A stretch of DNA of 46,345 nt, from positions 1 through 46,345 of IMG/VR virus record IMGVR_UViG_3300046003_004082. One strand, written 5' to 3'. This stretch comes from a virus. Positions 41,228 to 46,345 of this stretch are shown in pieces (position 1 is the stretch's first letter; every line of letters starts with the position of its first letter). The position numbers and the translations under genes were made by a program. Below the pieces are notes generated by a model. The model had not been told where the DNA came from and searched no databases. It saw only the letters and a program-made list of their open reading frames with translations.

Positions 41228-41441
41228 TAGTATTTTTAAGGATTTCCTGCCATATCATATCATTTTTAAATTTTTCTGATACCTTAGATTCTTGCGTATT
41301 CTCTACATAACTAATTTTTTTACCCATTGGTATAATATCATTAATACTTATAGCAATTGGACTATCTAATTGTACTAATACTTCGGTTTCCGCATTTTGC
41401 AACCTAGTAGAAGACAACCTAGTATTTTTTAAAGATTTCAT
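41223..41441 (-). CDS. Small basic protein downstream of the helicase, function unknown
   Basis: A 72-residue protein (MKSLKNTRLSSTRLQNAETE, then VLVQLDSPIAISINDIIPMG, ending in WQEILKNTK). Its ATG overlaps the helicase stop as ATGA, so it is translated with the helicase. The basic first 20 residues and one central strand pair are all that can be seen. Helicase-loader identity is excluded by size (T4 gp59 has 217 residues). Confidence 0.55.
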   Translation of the reverse strand: MKSLKNTRLSSTRLQNAETEVLVQLDSPIAISINDIIPMGKKISYVENTQESKVSEKFKNDMIWQEILKNTK

Positions 41442-42871
41442 AATCTAATCTTTGAAAAATCACGCTTGTTGGCTGTAAATATATCCTTGTTTACTTGCAT
41501 ACTATCTCTAGACTGCGGAGGCTTATCATATTTCGGCAAAGACTGTCTTTGCGGATTTCCAGAATCTGAAATATTTTTCTGTGCAGATTCTTCGAGATCA
41601 TATAACTTCATCTTTGCTCGATCAACACCAATTACAAATCTTTTATTTAATGTAGGATCATTGTATCTATTCTTCAATTGCTTGACCATCAATTGATTCA
41701 TTTTCTCAAGGTCTTCTGTGGAAATTAACGCAAACATAAAGTCAACAGTAGCAGGTAAGCCAAATGATTCTGAAGTGTCGGTTAGCTCTACATCTGTATT
41801 TCCAAAACCAGTTCTTGTAGTTTGTGTCGCACTTAGAATAGGTACATTTTCTTCAACCGCCAATCCGCGAAGTTCTTCCGCAATAGATTTAACTAACGTA
41901 TAAGAATTAACACCCGAGCTTGCTTTTAATCTTGAACTGGCACAAATATTTAAATAGTCGATAACAATAAGATCCGGTTTAAATTGACGTTTTAATTGTA
42001 ACTCATTTAACAGTGCTTTGAAATGACCTACGTGTGCGCCAGTAGTAGGATATTCTTTAATAATTAGATTACCCTGTGTCTTGCCTTTAATCTTATCCAT
42101 TCTATTATCGAATAATGCCTTCGGCAATTCTTTTAGCTGATCCATCGTAATGTTCATTAAATTTGCGTCAACACGTTCCGCAATTCTTTCTTCCGCCATT
42201 TCAAGTGTAATATACAGAACATTCCTACCTTGACTTAGTGCAGCTGCTGCTACATGGCACATGAACAAACTTTTACCTACGCCAGTTCCCGCCAAGACTA
42301 CATTTAAAGTCTTATTAGGCATGCCACCGTTTGTGATCTTGTTAAAGTATTCTAAATCAAACGGTATGCGAGATTCTACTTTATGATAGAACTCATACCG
42401 CTTATCTGCATTTAGAATATAATCATGCCCTACATTATTGTCAAAGCATACTCCTAACGCATCTTGCAGTAAGGAGGGGATTCCATCTTCGGATTTGGAT
42501 TTATCTCTGCCATCTAAAATAGCAACCGATGTTAGAATTGCATTATAAACAGCCTTATCCTTGCAGAATTTTTCTGTCTCTTTATACAACCAGTCTTTAT
42601 TATGATCCGTTGCTTCTAAGTGTTGCACATAATTGAATACATCGGTATATTGATCTTCATTTAAATTTTTATCATTTTGTATGGCAATGACTAGAGCATC
42701 TTTAGATGGTAAAGAATTGTAGTCTTCGATATATGCAGTAATTTTGTCGTAAATGATTTTGTCATTTGTATCTAAAAAATAATCCCGCTTAAGAAACGGG
42801 ATTACCTTCCTCATATATTCATCATCATGTATTAAGTTTTGCAGTATTACTGTTTCTATTTTCGTGCTCAT
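41438..42871 (-). CDS. 41: Replicative DNA helicase, gp41/DnaB type
   Basis: A 477-residue RecA-fold hexameric helicase. Residues 1-110 are the primase-interacting N-domain; the start VILQNLIHDDEYMRKVIPFL aligns with T4 gp41 IILSHLIFDQAYFSKVWPYM, which fixes the ATG at 42871 although it overlaps the previous gene by 47 bases. Walker A is A194-G-T-G-V-G-K-S201, LYITLEMAEERIAERVDA carries the catalytic Glu, Walker B is DLIVIDYLN (~300), and DVELTDTSESFGLPATVDF near 375-393 contains the sensor region. It unwinds DNA at the phage replication fork. Downstream of UvsX, in the standard T4-like neighbourhood. Confidence 0.95.
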   Translation of the reverse strand: MSTKIETVILQNLIHDDEYMRKVIPFLKRDYFLDTNDKIIYDKITAYIEDYNSLPSKDALVIAIQNDKNLNEDQYTDVFNYVQHLEATDHNKDWLYKETEKFCKDKAVYNAILTSVAILDGRDKSKSEDGIPSLLQDALGVCFDNNVGHDYILNADKRYEFYHKVESRIPFDLEYFNKITNGGMPNKTLNVVLAGTGVGKSLFMCHVAAAALSQGRNVLYITLEMAEERIAERVDANLMNITMDQLKELPKALFDNRMDKIKGKTQGNLIIKEYPTTGAHVGHFKALLNELQLKRQFKPDLIVIDYLNICASSRLKASSGVNSYTLVKSIAEELRGLAVEENVPILSATQTTRTGFGNTDVELTDTSESFGLPATVDFMFALISTEDLEKMNQLMVKQLKNRYNDPTLNKRFVIGVDRAKMKLYDLEESAQKNISDSGNPQRQSLPKYDKPPQSRDSMQVNKDIFTANKRDFSKIRL

Positions 42872-43121
42872 TCATAGCCTTTACTAAAATGTCTTGGATA
42901 ATAAAAGATAGAGTATCATTGAATTCTTGACTTTCAGTAACTTCTTCTATGGGTAATAGAGAGTAAATAATGTCATAGTCTACAGAAACTCCATCGTCAT
43001 CTGCCATTTTAACATCATTTATTGCAAGAGCCAATTCATTGAATTTTCCTTCAAGAATTCTTACTCCCCAATGTTCTTTGTCATCTCTTACTACTTGCCA
43101 GGGTTCATACTTCACTTGCAT
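42825..43121 (-). CDS. Conserved small protein between uvsX and the helicase gene
   Basis: A 98-residue acidic protein (YEPWQVVRDDKEHWGVRIL, then LALAINDVKMADDDGVSVDYD and LSFIIQDILVKAMNEHE). It overlaps uvsX by 17 bases and the helicase start by 47 bases. I recall an open reading frame of this size in the same place in aquatic T4-like phages, without a function. Its last 15 codons double as the start of the helicase gene, so their sequence is constrained in two frames. Confidence 0.65.
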   Translation of the reverse strand: MQVKYEPWQVVRDDKEHWGVRILEGKFNELALAINDVKMADDDGVSVDYDIIYSLLPIEEVTESQEFNDTLSFIIQDILVKAMNEHENRNSNTAKLNT

Positions 43122-44166
43122 TTGTAAACTCCTCTTCTAAATCAGTATCATCAAATGAGCTAGACATCAGATCACCGGTTGCCATCTGATAACGATTTTC
43201 TATAAATTCTCTAAAGTCTTTTGAGGTTAATACCGGCATCCAAAAATCTTTAGTATAAGTATCTACTTTGCGATATTTCTTTTCTTCGCCTTTAAGTGAA
43301 TACCAACCATTAGACGGCTTAGTTACAAATCCGCCTTCTAATGCCACATCCAAAAGACCAGACCACTTACTGATACCGCCTTCATATAATACTTCTACAG
43401 GAATTTTAGATTTCTCTCGAACAAACCTAGATTTCTCAACATTAATAATGAAGTTATAACCTGTAACTTCAGTACCATCTTTTTCTTGCTGACGACCAAT
43501 AATAAAGATGTTGTCGGCGGAATAATAAATTCCTGTCCCGCCAGAAACAATCTGCTTAGGATAAAGACCAATCTCTGCATAGGTATGGTTTACAACTACC
43601 ATAGGGATATCTTTAATAGTTAAATGAGGTGTAATCATTCGGAACAAAGATTTCATCTGTTTTGCTCGAGTCATATCTGCAACAGACTTTCCTTCCAACG
43701 CATCATCTACTTCTTTCTTAGAAGCAAGATTACCTACAGAATCCACAACAATAATTATATGATCTCCGCGCTCAAGATTGTTAATCTGAGACATGATATC
43801 AAACTTTAGTTGCTCAATGTCCGTAATTGGAGTATGTAAAACTCGGGAGGTGTCAATACCGAAAGAATCAAAGTAAGACTGAGGACTACCAAACTCAGAA
43901 TCATAAAACAGTACAATAGCATCTTCATATTTGTCCAAATAAGACTTCGCCAATAGCAGAGAAAATGCAGTTTTAAAATGCTTAGATGGCCCTGCAAACA
44001 CCGTCAACCCCGGAGTCAAACCTCCTTCTAAGCTACCCGAAAGGGCAACATTTACCATAGGAACAGATGTTTGAATCATATCCTTCTTACCAAAGAATTT
44101 GGATTTATTCAAAACTTCAGTTTCTTTAATTGTAGAATTCTTTTTCAATTTTTCAAGTAACGACAT
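43105..44166 (-). CDS. uvsX: UvsX recombinase (RecA-like)
   Basis: A 353-residue strand-exchange protein. Walker A is G59-P-S-K-H-F-K-T66 (RecA has GPESSGKT); Walker B is IIIVVDSVGN at 137-146; MTRAKQMKSLFRMITPHL and VVNHTYAEIG are conserved segments that bind DNA in loops L1/L2, with GGTGIYYSADNIF typical of UvsX. It pairs single strands with homologous duplex in recombination-dependent replication. The start has a strong AAGGAG and a promoter match at 44188-44216. The acidic C-terminus (SSSFDDTDLEEEF) is as in T4 UvsX. Confidence 0.96.
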   Translation of the reverse strand: MSLLEKLKKNSTIKETEVLNKSKFFGKKDMIQTSVPMVNVALSGSLEGGLTPGLTVFAGPSKHFKTAFSLLLAKSYLDKYEDAIVLFYDSEFGSPQSYFDSFGIDTSRVLHTPITDIEQLKFDIMSQINNLERGDHIIIVVDSVGNLASKKEVDDALEGKSVADMTRAKQMKSLFRMITPHLTIKDIPMVVVNHTYAEIGLYPKQIVSGGTGIYYSADNIFIIGRQQEKDGTEVTGYNFIINVEKSRFVREKSKIPVEVLYEGGISKWSGLLDVALEGGFVTKPSNGWYSLKGEEKKYRKVDTYTKDFWMPVLTSKDFREFIENRYQMATGDLMSSSFDDTDLEEEFTNASEV

Positions 44167-44187
44167 ATAAACTCCTTATAATACTAC

Positions 44188-44216
44188 ATTATATATTCTA
44201 AATTTGCGCTTGTCTA
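44188..44216 (-). promoter_or_regulatory. Probable sigma-70 promoter before uvsX: TAGACA-17-TATAAT
   Basis: The -10 box (44188-44193) is perfect and the spacer is 17 bp; the -35 box TAGACA (44211-44216) has one mismatch and overlaps the stop of the preceding gene. No clear MotA box is visible, so it could serve as an early or a middle promoter. Confidence 0.65.
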
Positions 44217-44441
44217 TACTATCTGTACTAAAACAAAGAGTGCGGTTACCAAAGCTGTTTTTAATTTCATATCAGAAGAAACCTCATCCAACGATTCCAT
44301 TCTTGCCATATCTTTGATCAATTCTACATATTCATCTTTAGCAATAGTTTTAGCTTTATATTGCTCCTGTAATTCTAATGCAATTTTAGCCTTTTCTTCC
44401 GCCCAAGGTTGCCCGCATTTTGCAATTTCTTTCAGATCCAT
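44214..44441 (-). CDS. Small protein with C-terminal hydrophobic helix, function unknown
   Basis: A 75-residue protein. Residues 1-55 are charged and helical (CGQPWAEEKAKIALELQEQY, KDEYVELIKDMARMESLDE); the last ~17 residues (LKTALVTALFVLVQIV) are hydrophobic and could form a tail anchor. The ATG follows the stop of the lipoprotein gene with no gap (TAAATG). The pairing with a lipoprotein gene suggests an envelope role. It is too short for UvsY. Confidence 0.55.
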   Translation of the reverse strand: MDLKEIAKCGQPWAEEKAKIALELQEQYKAKTIAKDEYVELIKDMARMESLDEVSSDMKLKTALVTALFVLVQIV

Positions 44442-44825
44442 TTAAAATCTCCCATGTATAGTTTCTGCTATTAATTTTGCTTGAGCAGACATTATTTTCT
44501 TTTTAATGTTACAATAAGCTTCGCTACCTTCTTTTTCCTTACTTCTAGTATAAAAATCACCCACAGTCTCCGACATAGGATTTAGTAATTTTAATACATC
44601 TTTAGTTTGTTTGCTTTCCGAATATAATAAGAACCACTCTATCTTACTTTGAATTTTTTCGATTTGGGGTAGATGCGGCTGCGAACAATCCAAATGATTT
44701 ATTTCTTGCCTAATATCTATACTTATTTTACTTTGATTGTCATCCCAGAAACTGGGAACTTTATCTTTAATTGATGTACAACCAATCATAGATAAACTTA
44801 AAAATAACGTAATTAGTAATTTCAT
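44442..44825 (-). CDS. Predicted lipoprotein
   Basis: A 127-residue protein with a signal peptide ending in a lipobox: KLLITLFLSLSMIG then C16, followed by TS. The mature part is helical with two cysteines (LDCSQPHLPQ and EAYCNIKKK) that may pair in the periplasm. GGAG lies before the ATG, inside the end of the nuclease gene, and the ATG follows that gene's TAA with no gap. It resembles outer-membrane lipoproteins used in superinfection immunity or lysis only in general form; it has no Pro-rich o-spanin character. Confidence 0.65.
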   Translation of the reverse strand: MKLLITLFLSLSMIGCTSIKDKVPSFWDDNQSKISIDIRQEINHLDCSQPHLPQIEKIQSKIEWFLLYSESKQTKDVLKLLNPMSETVGDFYTRSKEKEGSEAYCNIKKKIMSAQAKLIAETIHGRF

Positions 44826-45584
44826 TTATTGTACTCCTGACCATTCTGTTAAATTGGGTACTGCGGTTTCAACTGTATCGTCTTTCAACTTCGGATGAAA
44901 ATTTAGTCCCGTCTTTTGTTCAATTGCTCTAACAGTCGTAGCATACTTAGGCAAATCTTTTACTGGCAAAGGAGCATTGGGAAAATCAAATGCAATTGCT
45001 TTATTAGTTTTTGCATCTATAATTACTTTCCATAAGCCAGTCGGCACCCCAACTTCGCCTTTACCTATTTTAAGATATTCCGCTGAATATGTTGTTCCGC
45101 TTACAACATATATGTCTTTACCTTCTCTGACCCAACTACGTACTGCGGTTTCTAATTGTTTCCAAATGCCTCGATTGTGGTTCGGAACTTGCGGAACCAT
45201 ATTACTTAGAAAGAAACTTTCGCTCATGTAAATATCATTTGCGTTGTTATCTGCTCCTGGGGATAAATGTCCTCGGTCATATGGTTGCCCCGCATAATCA
45301 GATAATACACTTCTATGTTTTTCAGGTAATTCTAAGTCCGGTCTAAAATCATCTTTACGTTTAGCAGGACCGGTAATGTTTGCCAATGTAATATGTTCTA
45401 CAACATACTCGGCAGTCTTAGTATTGTATCTATAATGAATAGCATAATTCTTTTTGCATAAGTATTGTGTCTCTGTTAGTTTACTAACAGGTGCGCCGTT
45501 GAAAACAAATTGCGGACACTTATCGTCGATAGGGTTTGCTAATACTGCAAATGGTAATAGCAAAAGTAAAAATAGTTTTTTCAT
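44826..45584 (-). CDS. Secreted DNA/RNA non-specific endonuclease (DRGH family)
   Basis: A 252-residue protein when started at 45584, where ATGA joins it to the polymerase stop and GAAGGA lies eight bases upstream; a longer frame from 45626 would put 14 residues before the signal peptide. Residues 1-16 (MKKLFLLLLLPFAVLA) are a Sec signal peptide. The nuclease core has D103-R-G-H106-L-S-P-G (general base H106), then LSNMVPQVPNHNRGIW with the metal-binding Asn near 137 and E145. This is the NucA/NUC1 type, which cuts DNA and RNA with Mg2+. It is predicted to act in the periplasm or outside the cell. Two cysteines lie at C23 and C43. Confidence 0.85.
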   Translation of the reverse strand: MKKLFLLLLLPFAVLANPIDDKCPQFVFNGAPVSKLTETQYLCKKNYAIHYRYNTKTAEYVVEHITLANITGPAKRKDDFRPDLELPEKHRSVLSDYAGQPYDRGHLSPGADNNANDIYMSESFFLSNMVPQVPNHNRGIWKQLETAVRSWVREGKDIYVVSGTTYSAEYLKIGKGEVGVPTGLWKVIIDAKTNKAIAFDFPNAPLPVKDLPKYATTVRAIEQKTGLNFHPKLKDDTVETAVPNLTEWSGVQ

Positions 45585-46345
45585 CCAAATAATCCTTCTA
45601 GCGTTGCTTGTGGTTTTGCGGTCCAACCAATACCATTTAAAATTGTGGTTAATGGTTCTAAGAAAGATTTCTGAAACATCAAATCATAATCTGAATATTT
45701 CTTTAAATCCATTTCAGAAGGTATAACGGTATTAAATGCTATACAGTTTTCACCTATAGTATTGGGTTCTTTGAGATAGATAAATTTAATCTTATCTCCT
45801 TCCTTTATACGTTCATATTTTTTACCAAGATTAAACTTGTCAAGATAGAAATTATAAAGAAGGGCGCCTCGGACGTGCATAGGAGTCGCTTGCTTATATA
45901 TATTTGTTCTGTCAGAATATTTTCCCAGACCATTTACCCCTCGAGGAAATGCAATTAATTCTGGTGCATGTTGTTTATATTCTTTCTCAAAATCCATAAT
46001 ATATTTCTGCACTACTTCTTCATCTGTAGTTAAAATTAATTTAACCGCGCCTCGTAGAGCATCTCGCACAGGTTCGGGGGTAGATGATCTAACAATCTCC
46101 AGACCCATAACCTTTAATTTGGGTTCTTTATATTGTACACCCTCATTATTGGAAACATTTAACGCATACCGCTTCTTTGCAACCCAGACACCCGTCTCCG
46201 CAATTGCTTCTCGCTTAAAATTAATCTTAGTGTCAAACGCATGCGTGTATTCTGAAATTTCATTACATACTTTATTAAGTACTTCCTGAATTTTATCTTC
46301 GCAAATCTTATCAAGTAGTTCTACAATTTTCTCGGAAGGTTGATT
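45581..46345 (-). CDS. 43: Family B DNA polymerase, C-terminal part (gp43-like; runs off the window)
   Basis: The frame is open from base 46345 and encodes the last 254 residues of a family B polymerase of gp43 type. Seen near the upstream end is VWVAKKRYALNV, the K-K-R-Y motif of the thumb/palm that holds the primer-template. KLKVMGLEIVRSSTPEPVRD follows, the segment after it in T4 gp43. The chain ends LEGLFG, which matches the C-terminal sliding-clamp-binding tail of gp43 (L-x-x-L-F-G). The exonuclease domain and the other catalytic motifs lie beyond the window. Its TGA overlaps the nuclease ATG. Confidence 0.93.
   Translation of the reverse strand, partial: NQPSEKIVELLDKICEDKIQEVLNKVCNEISEYTHAFDTKINFKREAIAETGVWVAKKRYALNVSNNEGVQYKEPKLKVMGLEIVRSSTPEPVRDALRGAVKLILTTDEEVVQKYIMDFEKEYKQHAPELIAFPRGVNGLGKYSDRTNIYKQATPMHVRGALLYNFYLDKFNLGKKYERIKEGDKIKFIYLKEPNTIGENCIAFNTVIPSEMDLKKYSDYDLMFQKSFLEPLTTILNGIGWTAKPQATLEGLFG

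Noticed and set aside
44214-44441. UvsY, the UvsX loader
   Set aside because: 75 residues with a hydrophobic C-terminus; T4 UvsY is about 137 residues and soluble. Only the position next to uvsX suggested it.
44214-44825. Spanin pair (inner-membrane and lipoprotein lysis proteins)
   Set aside because: The lipoprotein is not short or Pro-rich, and the partner lacks the N-terminal membrane anchor expected of an i-spanin.
45585-45626. Start of the secreted nuclease at 45626
   Set aside because: It would add 14 residues before the signal peptide and overlap the polymerase by 46 bases; the ATGA junction at 45584 with GAAGGA is better.

Overview
This 46 kb window looks like part of a T4-like myovirus genome (tailed phage, Caudoviricetes). 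It is AT-rich and almost every gene is on the minus strand. The support is a UvsX recombinase, a gp41-type helicase, the C-terminus of a gp43-type DNA polymerase, T4-style late promoters (TATAAATA and one-base variants), and small virion proteins whose N-termini resemble the T4 capsid-targeting sequence. The fibre genes and many small genes resemble those of marine and freshwater T4-like phages. The window carries no photosynthesis genes and nothing that names the host; a planktonic proteobacterium is a guess. All family calls come from reading motifs, with no database search.

Layout from low to high coordinates. Positions 1-23367 hold a fibre and adhesin array of very large, Asn/Thr/Ala-rich proteins. 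It contains two three-gene modules (beta-helix fibre, then a ~115-residue protein, then a tip protein starting with an LSG/ISG leader), two paralogous Calx-beta/glycine-rich adhesins, two fibres starting MPIINKGVFD, a collagen-like S74 fibre and one glycosyltransferase. Positions 23394-33075 hold late virion genes: structural proteins, a Dps ferritin, and a set of predicted enzymes (nucleotidyltransferase, HAD phosphatase, ligase-like protein, possible nuclease). Most of the enzymes begin with a short leader of the type M-K-T-F-x-x-[FY]-[LI]-x-E. In T4, such a leader sends proteins into the prohead and is cut off by the gp21 protease.

Positions 33130-40440 hold an early or accessory region. 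Nine tRNA genes, all with encoded CCA, alternate with small genes: an HNH nuclease, a winged-helix protein, an RNA polymerase omega-like subunit, a CDGSH-like 50-mer, a YkuK-type RNase H-fold protein, a secreted D-Ala-D-Ala carboxypeptidase, a J-domain protein (the only plus-strand gene), a short UDP-glucose dehydrogenase-like protein and a SWIM zinc-finger protein. Six strong sigma-70-type promoters (TTGAC[A/T/G], exactly 17 bp, TATAAT or TAAAAT) drive it. Positions 40440-46345 hold the replication block: polymerase, a secreted DRGH nuclease, a lipoprotein, a small membrane protein, UvsX, a conserved small protein, the helicase and a SprT-like protease. It ends in a hairpin terminator.

How it fits together: early promoters fire first on host RNA polymerase to make tRNAs, small regulators and metabolic enzymes. 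The replication block has its own promoter before uvsX. TATAAATA late promoters then switch on the virion, fibre and capsid-targeted genes. The main points for follow-up are the cluster of probable capsid-packaged enzymes, a tRNA-Trp gene lying in frame inside the start of the carboxypeptidase gene, and a phage-encoded omega-like subunit. There is no gene-free stretch above 300 bases.
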